DNA of 64,000 bases from JBALVT01 sp036960305 (GTDB taxonomy: Bacteria > Pseudomonadota > Gammaproteobacteria > Pseudomonadales > Halieaceae), in NCBI GenBank assembly GCA_036960305.1, contig JBALWA010000019.1:1-64000 (forward strand), read 5' to 3'. Below are positions 17,350 to 27,081 of this stretch, in pieces; positions within the stretch are counted from its first letter, which is position 1; every line of letters starts with the position of its first letter. The notes under the pieces were generated by a model. The model made no database searches. It saw only the letters and a program-made list of their open reading frames with translations, and was not told the origin of the DNA. Made by a program: the position numbers and the translations under genes.

Positions 17350-18102
17350 TTATTGTTCTGAATCGAGATCGAACTCGATTCTTATCGCATTCGCTGGCGG
17401 TTTGAAACGCAACGATTTCTCATCGAATTCTGGCTCGGTGTCCCAACTGAAAAAGAACACAGAGCGGGGAGAACCGCCATCCCATTTCGCACTGATGGCC
17501 AATTTACCTGGCAGTGGCGGGCCCTCTGCAGCAATCCAGATCTGGAGGTCGTCCTCGGCCGCACGAATGCCTATATGATGATATACCCTGTCACGGAACC
17601 GACTGAGTCCCAGGTACTCAACACTCTGCGCATCCTCCACAAGGTGACTCCCAACATCGTTGAACACGAAGTCCAGCATGGGAACATCGATGTCGAGTTC
17701 GTTGACGGCAAAATTGGCGGCGGCATCAATGCCAGCGGGAAGGTCGGTTTGCGCGTAGAAATTTTCTGTTTGACTGTAAACGGTGAGAACGCCTTCGCTG
17801 AAGTGAATCTCCTTGGTCGATTCGGCATCGCTATTGGTGATACGCATCGCGCCGGGCCTGATCACTCGCATCGTAGCGTCCATCGATTGCTCTATGATCT
17901 GCCCCGCATCGAGACGGACATCGACATAGCCGTCCCCCGATATAACAAAGCGGTCCAAGGACGCGATCTCGGCACTCATTGCCTGTAGTATTTCCGTCGC
18001 CTGATTGTCCTGGGCATAGATGGTCCCGAATGGACAACACATCAATGCACCGACCGCAATCAGAGCGCCGGCTTTCTTGAGTAACTTTTGCACCATTTTC
18101 AT
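17350..18102 (-). CDS. DUF2092 exported protein, LolA/LppX-like fold
   Basis: A 250-residue periplasmic protein. ATG 18102 is chosen because it opens a normal signal peptide and has GGAG just upstream; the open frame extends to a TTG at 18144 without better support. Typical DUF2092 features are an early A-E-I-A-S-L-D-R-F-V-I-S-G-D-G, R-V-I-R-P-G-A-M-R-I, L-P-G-K-L-A-I-S-A-K-W and a closing F-x-F-K-P-P-A-N-A. DUF2092 proteins resemble lipid-carrying LolA-type barrels and are often found near small envelope proteins as here. The ligand is unknown. Confidence 0.75.
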   Translation of the reverse strand: MKMVQKLLKKAGALIAVGALMCCPFGTIYAQDNQATEILQAMSAEIASLDRFVISGDGYVDVRLDAGQIIEQSMDATMRVIRPGAMRITNSDAESTKEIHFSEGVLTVYSQTENFYAQTDLPAGIDAAANFAVNELDIDVPMLDFVFNDVGSHLVEDAQSVEYLGLSRFRDRVYHHIGIRAAEDDLQIWIAAEGPPLPGKLAISAKWDGGSPRSVFFFSWDTEPEFDEKSLRFKPPANAIRIEFDLDSEQ

Positions 18103-18227
18103 TGCTCCGGAAGCTTGCTTTTTTGTTTGGTAGGAGGCCAGCAATCACTCTTCACTTTAGGGCGATCACTAGCACAACTACGATTTACCGGGTCCAATAT
18201 TTTGCAGGTTCGGCTAAGCCTGAGAGG

Positions 18228-18938
18228 TCACTTACCGTGGGCTGCGTCCGTTTTCTCCACCAGAATCTTTGCCCACTTGCGAAAAATACGGTTGGCTTCG
18301 GCCATATTCGTTACGCTATTGGATATCTGCATATGGCCCATATCGTTGGCTGACTCTGCATCCGCGACCCGCGCCAACAGGCTGCCGGACACTGCGTCAT
18401 AGAAACCCATAAGTAGTGTCATCGATCCAGCGGAAGCAGTGAACGATCGAGATCGGCCGGCGGTCATGGTGTCGGGAGCAGTTACGTCCAGATTGATGAT
18501 GGCTGGCCTCAGGAGTAGCAGGTCCTGTGCCGAATTCTCCGCGCCGTCCAGATCGACCACCTTGTACCCTCCCTCCCTGAGTTCTTCGGTAAATATTTTC
18601 TCGAATTGCTCGCTGACTGCGCTCTTAATCTCATCCGCATCTTTCTGAGTCACCCGGTGAACACGCCGAGTGGAGTTCTGGTCTCTTAGCCAGTCATCAC
18701 GGAACGCCACACGAACCTCAGCGATAGCGAACCGATCGTACTGCGCCAGGTCCGCATCCGGCAGGACGTACAGGGCACCCGATTTCGTCCCTTTGACCAG
18801 GTGCAGCCCCTCATCAGTCACTTGTGGTAAATCCTCATTCGGGGTATTTGCACAGCCGGCGAGCATGACCATTGCAAGGATTGCCAATCCGAGTGGACGA
18901 AGAGCCGATCTCGTAGCTGATAAAAAATTCTTGAACAT
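18228..18938 (-). CDS. DUF3313 family outer-membrane lipoprotein
   Basis: A 236-residue lipoprotein. The start at 18938 (M-F-K-N-F-L-S) has a GGAGG nine bases upstream; the longer frame from 18974 has none. The lipobox is M-L-A-G-C, with no Asp at +2, so outer-membrane sorting is expected. The body has D-R-F-A-I-A-E-V-R-V, T-Q-K-D-A-D-E-I-K and L-L-L-R-P-A-I-I-N-L-D-V-T-A-P-D, typical of DUF3313. Family members look like small envelope proteins without a known job. It is transcribed with the metallo-hydrolase upstream and DUF2092 downstream on the minus strand. Confidence 0.75.
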   Translation of the reverse strand: MFKNFLSATRSALRPLGLAILAMVMLAGCANTPNEDLPQVTDEGLHLVKGTKSGALYVLPDADLAQYDRFAIAEVRVAFRDDWLRDQNSTRRVHRVTQKDADEIKSAVSEQFEKIFTEELREGGYKVVDLDGAENSAQDLLLLRPAIINLDVTAPDTMTAGRSRSFTASAGSMTLLMGFYDAVSGSLLARVADAESANDMGHMQISNSVTNMAEANRIFRKWAKILVEKTDAAHGK

Positions 18939-19022
18939 GTCCAAATACCTCCAAAGGTACACTGTTAAAACCAAGTAATGCCGAAGCGTTATATCTATTG
19001 TTAATTTAGCTCGGAATCAGAA

Positions 19023-20297
19023 TCAATTTTGTGTTTCCTCGAGCCCATACTCCTTGTTGATCTCATCATAGATAGGCTGGATGACGTCTCTGACATCATA
19101 TTTGCCTTTGTTGATATAGTCCGAATTAGGAATTCTGAGACTCGGATCGGGCACTTGCGGCTTCTCTGAGGGTAAAGGTGGCCAGACATCTTCATCAACA
19201 ATAGCCATGCGCACGCGAATATCATCTTTGGTGATATTCCAAACCATGTAGTCCGTGGAAAGGCTCAGTGGACCGTCATAGGTACTTCGGATGCGCGTCT
19301 CGATGTCTGCTGATGTGTCGTAGTCATTGAAGAAGTGAAAAGCAACGGCCATCCTCGGCTTGACGATTGACATCATTTTGCCATACGCCTCTGGAGCTGT
19401 GTGAACCTGGGTGCCGACATTGAGTGCTCCCTGCGGAGTGAATTTGAACTTATCGACCAGCGCCGGCACTGTAATAAAACACTCGTGAATCGCCAGGTCG
19501 GCGTCCTTCGCATATTCTGCAAACCATTTGTTCGGATAGGTATCGCCTCCAAAAACGAACTTGAAGCCATTCCACTCGAGGATATAACTCACTGGGCCGT
19601 CCGGGCCGTGAATGGCCGGTATGGATCGGATCGTTACGCCGTTTTCCTGGTAGACAATCTGATTCACGCCCTTATAGTCAAACTCGGTCACCTCAAAGGG
19701 TACGTACCCACGTGGGTCCGTAATCCCTGCGCGGCCGTCCAGATCCCATGTGAGGGCCTTATACAAATGGTCGAGCGCATACTTTGTGCCGCGCTCTGGT
19801 GTATCACCGCTCGGCCCCCAGACTCGTAGCGGTTTCTGACGGCCTGATAGGGCACCACCGACAAATAATGCATCCAGGTCACCGAAGTGGTCGGTATGCA
19901 AGTGGCTCAGGAAGAGCTTGTCGAGATGATTGTAGGGGATTTGAAGGGCAGCGATGCGTTCTGCTGATCCGGTCCCAATATCGAAGATGAATTTATCCCC
20001 GTTACCAAGTTCGAGCAACCAACATGACGCCGCCTGCTTCGGACGAGAGGTCGGCATACCTGTACCACAGGCAATCAACCGCATTTCGTCCGGTGCCAGA
20101 TCCTCACTGTTGGGCGCGTAGAAAGCTCTAGCACTTGCCTTGACTGGCGAGGATTTTGGGGAGCTTTCAGTAGCTAATGCTTTTGCTATGACTCCTGAGT
20201 TTGCCCCTTGCTGGCCATTCGATAGGCCCCATTGATACACAACAGCAATCATTACCGCGCCGGACAAACCAATTAACGTTCTCTTCATGTCTACCAT
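19023..20297 (-). CDS. Exported metallo-beta-lactamase-fold hydrolase
   Basis: A 424-residue protein with an N-terminal membrane segment or signal (residues 5-23). The zinc motif is S-H-L-H-T-D-H-F-G-D at residues 131-140 (H132, H134, D136, H137), preceded by F-D-I-G-T-G-S, with later ligands probably in I-H-G-P-D-G, G-G-D-T-Y and V-A-F-H-F-F. The layout is nearer to RNase Z/arylsulfatase-like MBL proteins than to lactamases. The start at 20297 is favoured by AGGAG seven bases upstream. It lies 104 bp below a TetR gene on the same strand and may be under its control. Substrate unknown. Confidence 0.8.
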   Translation of the reverse strand: MVDMKRTLIGLSGAVMIAVVYQWGLSNGQQGANSGVIAKALATESSPKSSPVKASARAFYAPNSEDLAPDEMRLIACGTGMPTSRPKQAASCWLLELGNGDKFIFDIGTGSAERIAALQIPYNHLDKLFLSHLHTDHFGDLDALFVGGALSGRQKPLRVWGPSGDTPERGTKYALDHLYKALTWDLDGRAGITDPRGYVPFEVTEFDYKGVNQIVYQENGVTIRSIPAIHGPDGPVSYILEWNGFKFVFGGDTYPNKWFAEYAKDADLAIHECFITVPALVDKFKFTPQGALNVGTQVHTAPEAYGKMMSIVKPRMAVAFHFFNDYDTSADIETRIRSTYDGPLSLSTDYMVWNITKDDIRVRMAIVDEDVWPPLPSEKPQVPDPSLRIPNSDYINKGKYDVRDVIQPIYDEINKEYGLEETQN

Positions 20298-20401
20298 AAA
20301 AGCACTCCTGCTAGTGTAATGACAGATTTGCATACCCAGAAATAATGGATCTCGCTCAGCGGATCAGACCATTAGATCGGAGCCTGCAATGTTTACTGTT
20401 T

Positions 20402-20962
20402 TCATTTCCCGATGAGCAATTCCAATCGCAGATTGCGATATGTTTCCGAGGCTTTTAGTCCGGGCCCAAGGGTCTGGCGCTCCCCCATCTGAAAAACGGC
20501 ACAGGTCCTGGTGCGCATTTCCAGATCGTCTCCGTGAAACCCCAGTTCCTCAAACGCATCGCGGAAGAACTTCAGCCTTGTATTCATAACCTGTTTCCGA
20601 CTGAGAGCCACACGCGTATCACTTCGTGACCATATATCTATCGCCGCGTCATATTCTGCCAAATTCAACTCAAAGATCATGCGCGCGCTTATCTGAAGTC
20701 GTTCCTTGGCAGATATATTCATCAACTCGTGGTCTTTAGTAATGACTTCGGTGTATTGAATTTCCCAATATTTAAGAATTTGATCCAGCAAGTCATCTTT
20801 GCCTTCGAAGTGGCAATAGAAGCCGCTCTTGGCTATGTCGAGTGCTCGGGCCAAATGGTCCACTCGCAACCCATAGGCCCCTCTTGTTGCAAAGAGCTCC
20901 AGACCTTTGGCAAGCCACTCTTCTCGAGTCACACGCGCTTCTTTTCTAGTCGATACAACCAT
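20402..20962 (-). CDS. TetR/AcrR-family transcriptional regulator
   Basis: A 186-residue repressor-like protein. The N-terminal helix-turn-helix is clear: R-E-E-W-L-A-K-G-L-E-L-F, G-L-R-V-D-H-L-A-R-A-L-D-I-A-K-S-G-F-Y-C-H-F. The all-helical C-terminal half would bind a small ligand. A perfect palindrome, TTAGAC-6-GTCTAA, lies 48 bp upstream of its start, so autoregulation is likely. It is probably co-transcribed with, or controls, the MBL-fold hydrolase and the DUF genes downstream. The ligand is unknown. Confidence 0.88.
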   Translation of the reverse strand: MVVSTRKEARVTREEWLAKGLELFATRGAYGLRVDHLARALDIAKSGFYCHFEGKDDLLDQILKYWEIQYTEVITKDHELMNISAKERLQISARMIFELNLAEYDAAIDIWSRSDTRVALSRKQVMNTRLKFFRDAFEELGFHGDDLEMRTRTCAVFQMGERQTLGPGLKASETYRNLRLELLIGK

Positions 20963-21009
20963 AGAGAGGCTTCACTGGATTTCTTGTCACTGCTGCTTCT
21001 TTGTCAATA

Positions 21010-21027
21010 TTAGACGAGACAGTCTAA
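21010..21027. promoter_or_regulatory. Candidate TetR operator palindrome
   Basis: TTAGAC and GTCTAA form perfect 6-bp inverted arms around a 6-bp centre. The 18-bp size and position just upstream of the tetR-like gene fit a TetR-family operator. AT-rich flanks could hold the promoter. Confidence 0.55.
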
Positions 21028-21145
21028 AAGTACAGCTTTATTAATCGTCACTGTTATGCAGAGATTTTTCTATTTTCTATGCATATGATCTATTATATGT
21101 AAACAAACTGCGTATTCTTGCAACAAACGCCAGTTAGGAAAGAAC

Positions 21146-22226
21146 ATGTCGTATTCCGTCACACCCCTTCCCCTTGCGCGCGAATCAGAGCTAGAGAACA
21201 TCTCTGTCCTAAAGCAGTGCAATGCCGCCAGCCGATCTCTGGCCGAACTCAAAGGGGCCGCACAGAGCATTCCCAACGAAAACATTTTTGATCAGCACCA
21301 TAACGCTTCAAGAAGCCAAAGACAGTTCTGAAGTTGAAAATATCGTGACAACCCACGACGAGCTATATAAGGCCAACTTGTTTGGGAATTACATGAATAA
21401 TCCTGCTGCAAAGGAGGTCCGTGATTATTCGCTTGCCCTCAGGACAGGTTTTGACACCGTTCGGAAACACAAGATCATTCGACTAGGGGACATATTAGAC
21501 ATCCAGGAAGAGTTAGAGAAAAACCAGGCAGGCCTCAGAAAACTATCTGGAACGGACCTCAAGAATCAGCGGACTGGCGAAATTATCTACACACCTCCCC
21601 AGGACTCTGGAGAGGTTGCAAGATTAATGGACAACCTGATCCAGTACATCAATACAGGTGAACTTTCGAGCCTCGACCCTCTGGTGAAAATGGCAGTGAT
21701 CCACTATCAATTTGAAAGCATCCATCCATTCTATGATGGCAACGGCAGAACAGGTCGAATAATCAACATCCTTTACTTGGTCGCTAAAGGACTCCTTGAC
21801 CTGCCGGTCCTCTACCTGAGCCGATACATCATCGCCAACAAATCTACATATTACGACACACTTCAAGGTGTGAGGGACACTGAAAACTAGGAGCATTGGC
21901 TGCTTTTTACGCTCAGAGGAGTGGAGGAAACCTCCAATCAAAGCATCACTCTTATAGCTCGAATCAAAGCCCTCTTGATGGCATACAAGCATCGTCTCAG
22001 GGCTGAGTTACCAAAAATTTACAGCCAGGACCTACTGAACAATTTGTTCAAGCACCCATATACAAAGATCGATTATGTTATGCAAGATCTTCAAGTGAGC
22101 AGGATAACTGCTTCGAAATATCTGGAACGCATGGTGGAGAAAGATCTGCTCATAAAAGAAAAACTAGGTGTCAATAACTACTACATCAACACACCTCTTT
22201 TCGAACTTCTCATGGAACGCATCTAG
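21146..22226 (+). pseudogene. Class II Fic AMP-transferase, broken by a frameshift and an amber codon
   Basis: Three reading pieces join into one SoFic-type protein of about 360 residues. An N-terminal helical part begins M-S-Y-S-V-T-P-L-P at 21146. The inhibitory motif S-S-E-V-E-N is at 21323-21340, and the complete catalytic motif H-P-F-Y-D-G-N-G-R-T-G-R at 21723-21758. A winged-helix end has S-R-I-T-A-S-K-Y-L-E-R-M. One extra T in the run at 21285-21289 shifts the frame, and TAG at 21888-21890 replaces what looks like a TGG (D-T-E-N-W-E-H-W). Fic proteins transfer AMP to target proteins. Key motifs remain intact, so the lesions look recent, or are sequence errors. A piece from 21222 could still make a truncated Fic core. 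Confidence 0.8.
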
Positions 22227-22262
22227 GGTGGGCGCCTTTGCTTTGCTGCGACAGCTCAGTGC

Positions 22263-22291
22263 AGGACTGGAGGACTGGAGGACTGGAGGAC
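22263..22291. repeat. Short tandem repeat, 8-bp unit
   Basis: AGGACTGG occurs three times in a row plus a partial fourth copy. It lies 37 bp after the Fic pseudogene. The rest of the gap 22227-22745 holds no gene that I can support. Confidence 0.8.
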
Positions 22292-22745
22292 CCAGATGAA
22301 TCATTACGGGCAGTTCTCGCTAGGATACTTCTGCCATATCAAGGGATGTAAGGGTTACACCTCATATCTTCAGGGCACATTTTAGCGCAATCCAGTGCGA
22401 CAATACATCAACGAATTCCGGATGGTCACAAACCGTGAATATGGGCTAATGGCTCGGTAAAAGATGAAAAGCCCTCTAGCCTCACCGATCCCTGGCGGTA
22501 GTTTCATTTATGAACTACAGTAAATTCGGATAATCCTCAAAAACGCTCTTCAACATACGGCCTAAGACGTATGCACTCCAACCCAGAAAAAAGGTAGTTG
22601 ATATGAGCAACTCTGGACAAACTAGAACCAAATCCTACGATTGCAAAAGAGAATTTCTCTTGAACGAACGGGAGAAATATCAGCGACAAGAGCTCGAGGA
22701 TCCAAGACCGTATCTTGCATTACGCACGCAGGAGTGTTCGTTCCG

Positions 22746-24689
22746 GTGAAATTCTTCTCGACTAGGTACTGGCACTTATTCGCAGTTTTAACCTGCAGCC
22801 TATTTTTAGTTAGCGGCTGTGGAGAGTCGACTAGCGACCTCACTGAACCTCCGCGGGCAAAACAGAACGAGCTCTGCAAAGTCCCAGATAATCCCACGGA
22901 CCTCGAGCCACTTCAATGGTCTACAATATGCCGGCTATGCGCTGCTGATTTGGATCTACCGAGGGAGCGGATTAGGCGCGATTCCCTTTATGAAATTAGG
23001 CGTGGCGTAGTCTGGTTCCCGCCTTCTCGCAGTTGGTATAAACGACCTGGTCCGGAAATTCTCTATGGAGGCACACTACCTATGAGTTGGGCTGAGCTTG
23101 ATACCGAAAAGGGATTAGAGATCTGCGAACAGGCCGAACAGTATGGGGGCGTATCTTATGGCCGACTATTGCACAAGTCTGGACGCTTGAATGAGGCGGC
23201 CGAGAGATTCGAATACCTTTACGAAAGGGACGTTAACAGAACCTCCAACGGCATGAGTACGAAGGCGACATATTTGGCCCGGATGTATGAAATGGGCTGG
23301 GGTGTATCTCAAGATCTTGAAAAGGCAGAAGAGCTCTACGAGTCCGCTGCGCTAAGGAGCGATTCCTACAATTTGCAGTCGGAAACATTTTATCCCGCGA
23401 ACCCTCGAGCTCAGCACAATCTGGCCTCTATGCTCTACTGGGGAGTTCGGAAAGAATCAGATATGAAACAAGCGGCCTCACTTTGGGAAAAAGCCGGAAA
23501 TAGATTTCAACCACAGTCTTTGGCGAATCTTGCCTGGTTATATCGTCGCGGCTTTGGTGTAAGAATGAACATCAGACAATCTGCCGATTTGTATCTTGAG
23601 TCAATTAGATTGCTGAGCTTACGAGAAGATAAGCCAGACATGCTGATAAGTAACGAAGACCGATATGGCTCTAAACTTGACCTGAACGAGCTTGATCTGT
23701 CCTGGCTCCAGGAAATCGCCGAGCGAAATCAGAGAGAAGCTTTGGTGACCTTGGGATATTTCTACCATACTGGAAAATCAGTGCCGGCTGACTTAGAAAC
23801 TGCGCTAGACTTCTATGAGCGGGCTATAAGATTGTTTCCTCATTCGCCCGAATATGGAGCAGGTCCCGCATTTGTAGATGCAGCCAACAGTCAACCGAGT
23901 GAGGCCAGCCCTTCTTGGGTTGTCGATAGGGAATTGCTTGAAGACGGCATTGATGATGAAGATGCATTTGCTCTTGCTTTCAATGCAATCAGCCTTGAGC
24001 GTCGCGCTCTCTCATCACGGCCGGCCGATCTATCGAAGTTGGAAGAAGCCGCTGAATATTACTCAAAAAGTGGCTTGGGAAATTCGCTGATTAGATCCTC
24101 AAAAATCTATACGTCCATTGCCGGAGCAGTCTCTGAAGACGAAAAATCAAGCGCATCTTATTACGAAGTTGCTGAACGTCAATTGCTTGCATCGGACCCG
24201 ATGAAATCCAATTACGGCGCACTCTCTGATGCAGCGGCCATCATGTTCTCTACAGGACGGGTTCGAGAGGCAGTTCACGCGACGCAATGGAGTGCAAAAG
24301 GAATAAAGGAAGACTTCTTCTACCCGGATGCGCGACCTCTTCTGATGAAGGCTATCATCGATGATGAAAAAGGACTGACGACCGTAGACAGCGCAGAAAC
24401 CAGGCTAATGATGAAAGATGCAAGGGAAAGGGCCATTTTTAGTCGAGATTTTCAACTTCTGGATGCGATAACCGACGCCGAGTTGTATGCTGGAAAAAAT
24501 CTGGCGGAACGGCAGAAGATAGAGCGAAAACAGCATGAAAAAAGGGAATTTTCCAAGAAGGCTATCTCACTTTTTCTCTTCCTCGTGATGCTCTCTGGCA
24601 TGGGCGAGGGCGGACAGACGTCCGGTCATTTCATGGATCAGACCGATGGTATGCAGCACGCCGGAAGCTTGATGGCGATGCGCATCTGA
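22746..24689 (+). CDS. Sel1-repeat lipoprotein with a C-terminal membrane segment
   Basis: A 647-residue protein. The start is set at GTG 22746 because AGGAG lies 11 bases before it and a lipoprotein signal follows at once, with lipobox L-V-S-G-C; the open frame reaches further up to a TTG at 22641. Several Sel1/TPR-like repeats are visible: Y-L-A-R-M-Y-E-M-G-W-G-V, A-Q-H-N-L-A-S-M-L-Y-W-G, S-L-A-N-L-A-W-L-Y-R-R-G-F-G-V and T-L-G-Y-F-Y-H-T-G-K-S. A hydrophobic segment (S-L-F-L-F-L-V-M-L) lies near the C-terminus. Such proteins are envelope scaffolds. It converges on two peptidoglycan-binding genes, so a shared envelope role is possible. Confidence 0.75.
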   Translation: MKFFSTRYWHLFAVLTCSLFLVSGCGESTSDLTEPPRAKQNELCKVPDNPTDLEPLQWSTICRLCAADLDLPRERIRRDSLYEIRRGVVWFPPSRSWYKRPGPEILYGGTLPMSWAELDTEKGLEICEQAEQYGGVSYGRLLHKSGRLNEAAERFEYLYERDVNRTSNGMSTKATYLARMYEMGWGVSQDLEKAEELYESAALRSDSYNLQSETFYPANPRAQHNLASMLYWGVRKESDMKQAASLWEKAGNRFQPQSLANLAWLYRRGFGVRMNIRQSADLYLESIRLLSLREDKPDMLISNEDRYGSKLDLNELDLSWLQEIAERNQREALVTLGYFYHTGKSVPADLETALDFYERAIRLFPHSPEYGAGPAFVDAANSQPSEASPSWVVDRELLEDGIDDEDAFALAFNAISLERRALSSRPADLSKLEEAAEYYSKSGLGNSLIRSSKIYTSIAGAVSEDEKSSASYYEVAERQLLASDPMKSNYGALSDAAAIMFSTGRVREAVHATQWSAKGIKEDFFYPDARPLLMKAIIDDEKGLTTVDSAETRLMMKDARERAIFSRDFQLLDAITDAELYAGKNLAERQKIERKQHEKREFSKKAISLFLFLVMLSGMGEGGQTSGHFMDQTDGMQHAGSLMAMRI

Positions 24690-24816
24690 CCCACAGTTCT
24701 AAATGAGATTGTCCCACTCTAACATTCTCATACCGCTTACTACTGTGCATCGCCTCTGGCATTACGACAGGCCACGATTTCTGTCACTAAGCTACAGGTA
24801 CTAACGGGCCCTTTGA

Positions 24817-27060
24817 TTACCTTGATGATGTCGCTTTTAGCTGTACATCCAAAAAGAATGACCGTTTTTTTAGCTGGACTGTGAGCACCTCTAGCCACTG
24901 ATCGTGGTTGACATTCCATATGCATTTGTAGAGCGGCCTGGATGGATCTCCACCACGGACCGAGCATTCGCTGGGCTGCCCGTATTTTGAGACTAGCTCA
25001 TCAAAACGAATGTCAGGGCTAACGCTGGGATCGGAATCCATAAACGTCCACTTCACAAGACGTATTCGGTTATTTCCCTGCTTTTCCTCAGCAAACAAAC
25101 TCGGCTGCATTGAGTAACTTAAATGTACCTCCGTTCGGCCCCGGCCTCGGAACTCGCTAACCTGAATATTTTCCTCAAGGAATCCATCACGGCTGGTATC
25201 AATTGAGGGGCCGCTAGGAAGAAATTTGTCCGAATCCGCGTTCAACAGAACCTCTGGCCCTGTCATGCCAAGCCGCATACCCCCGACATCAAAGGCTCCA
25301 AGATTGGGGTCACCTTTCTTCAAAGCTTCAGAATCATCCCAATTCAGTCTTCCGTATGCCGGCGCTTCAGGAGTCTTGACTGCAATGGTTGCTCCATCGC
25401 GAACAGATATGCCCATTTTCTGCCTTGCTTCTTCAAGCGAATTGAGACGCGCCTTGAAATGTAATAGGGCCATACCATGGGCTGCGAAAGTTTCAAATAG
25501 GTAATCTTTTACAGATCCTCTATACCTGACTTCGGGTGTTTCATGAGCGCTCCGTCCCGGATCGGGCACCGCGGAGGCGTCAAAAAAAGTCCTCGAGAAC
25601 TGAAGATGGCTAATAAGTGAGCAGCCCCAAGGCCCAATGTCATTTGAAAAACTCGATACCTCATGCCTCTGAGACTGCTTCCAAAGTTCGAGCGTCTTCT
25701 GGCAAGTTCGAATAGTTCCGGGGCCAGGTGGAATGGGCATCCCCTGAATATCTCGTAACCAGTAAAGTTCTATCTCCCCTTGTTGTCCATTTTCTCCGCC
25801 TACCGTTGGAGGGCCAAGGCGCTGTATGTACGGGTCGACAAAGGATTGTGTGTCGACTTCCGGATATACCTGTCCCTGGAGGGAGGACGTGACGAGCAGG
25901 TCCGTTTTCCATCCAGAATAATCGGCTGGCGCGAGGGTTCCATGAACAATATCTGCCTTGATTTGATTAGGCTTCTTTTCAAACCTCGCCTCAACGCTTG
26001 CAAAGTTTCCCCACGGGTAGTGCCTAATTTTGTCGATTCTAATTCTTGGATTTGCCTCGGATTTTTCAATCCGTCCAAGAGAAATGCCACGTACAGCATT
26101 CTGCCTAAACGCTGGATAACTAAGATTCAATTGGAGCGAGGGAACACGCGCAACAATATCGTGTACGCCTTCATAGGAAAATACTTCGTCCTCCATTTGA
26201 CCCGTGTACTGTAATCTAGCAGATTCGTTATTCGCCACTACCCGGACCTGATCGTCTCCTTCCAAAAAAAGCGTAAATGGCTGACACCAGGTCATACCGG
26301 GCGGTTTTCCACTATAGGCATCATGCGCTATACCAAATGTAATCCATCCTCCCTCTTGCACACCCGCCGCGCTCCAGGCGAGGCACCGTAAACCACGGGA
26401 CCGGACAGACGCGAACGTACCCTCCGATGAAATATATATAACGATGTAAGGATTGTCGGCTTGCATCAATATGGCCTTATATCCCCCAGCTAACGCATGC
26501 ACAGCTTCGGGCGTGTCAAGGCTTATAATTGTAATGCCATTCAACATTGAATCTGTGTTGAGCTCAGCAGTGCTGTCATTAGCTCCGGGTGGAGGGGGCG
26601 TCAGATCGGCTGGATCTGCCTGAGGTATATCTGGGGGAGTCGTAACCGACCCCATGGGGGCTTCACCGGCCAAGACGAGTTCGATCTCTTTCAGTAATTT
26701 CTTAGACGGTGTTCCGGTTTCAGGTAAGTCCTCATCACTTTGAAAGTCCGTAATAGCCCGTGAAGTAGCCTCGGTTAACACCCCGTTGCCTGGCCCAGGG
26801 TCGTAACCAAGGTCATAGAGGCCTCGTTGCGTTCTCTTTATCAGTTCCTCACTACTTACTTGAGCATGCGATGAGTTTTTTTCAGAAGGTGTCAAGACCT
26901 CATTGGGGCCTTCATCAACTTTTTTATCGGCTTTCTGATCCAGTACTTTTTTTGCCTCATCAAAAATGTCGCTTAAACTGATTGCCGATGCCGTTGAACT
27001 CGACACCAATGCAACTATGGTGCAAACAAAATAAATGGTAGGCAGAAAATGGAAACTCAT
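24817..27060 (-). CDS. Exported peptidoglycan-binding protein of unknown function
   Basis: A 747-residue protein with a signal peptide ending near S-T-A-S-A (residue 26). Residues about 73-130 form a PG_binding_1 domain (R-G-L-Y-D-L-G-Y-D-P-G, A-I-T-D-F-Q-S-D-E-D-L-P-E-T-G). A proline-rich linker leads to a long region with no family I recognise. The last 154 residues (594-747) start G-M-R-L-G-M and end with Y-G-Q-P-S-E-C, Y-K-C-I-W and L-T-V-Q-L-K-K, a module also present in the neighbouring protein. It begins 21 bp after that gene on the same strand, so they form an operon. No catalytic site is evident; a periplasmic binding or scaffold role is inferred. Confidence 0.7.
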   Translation of the reverse strand: MSFHFLPTIYFVCTIVALVSSSTASAISLSDIFDEAKKVLDQKADKKVDEGPNEVLTPSEKNSSHAQVSSEELIKRTQRGLYDLGYDPGPGNGVLTEATSRAITDFQSDEDLPETGTPSKKLLKEIELVLAGEAPMGSVTTPPDIPQADPADLTPPPPGANDSTAELNTDSMLNGITIISLDTPEAVHALAGGYKAILMQADNPYIVIYISSEGTFASVRSRGLRCLAWSAAGVQEGGWITFGIAHDAYSGKPPGMTWCQPFTLFLEGDDQVRVVANNESARLQYTGQMEDEVFSYEGVHDIVARVPSLQLNLSYPAFRQNAVRGISLGRIEKSEANPRIRIDKIRHYPWGNFASVEARFEKKPNQIKADIVHGTLAPADYSGWKTDLLVTSSLQGQVYPEVDTQSFVDPYIQRLGPPTVGGENGQQGEIELYWLRDIQGMPIPPGPGTIRTCQKTLELWKQSQRHEVSSFSNDIGPWGCSLISHLQFSRTFFDASAVPDPGRSAHETPEVRYRGSVKDYLFETFAAHGMALLHFKARLNSLEEARQKMGISVRDGATIAVKTPEAPAYGRLNWDDSEALKKGDPNLGAFDVGGMRLGMTGPEVLLNADSDKFLPSGPSIDTSRDGFLEENIQVSEFRGRGRTEVHLSYSMQPSLFAEEKQGNNRIRLVKWTFMDSDPSVSPDIRFDELVSKYGQPSECSVRGGDPSRPLYKCIWNVNHDQWLEVLTVQLKKRSFFLDVQLKATSSR

Positions 27061-27081
27061 CCGTCGCCCCTCCTGGTTAGC

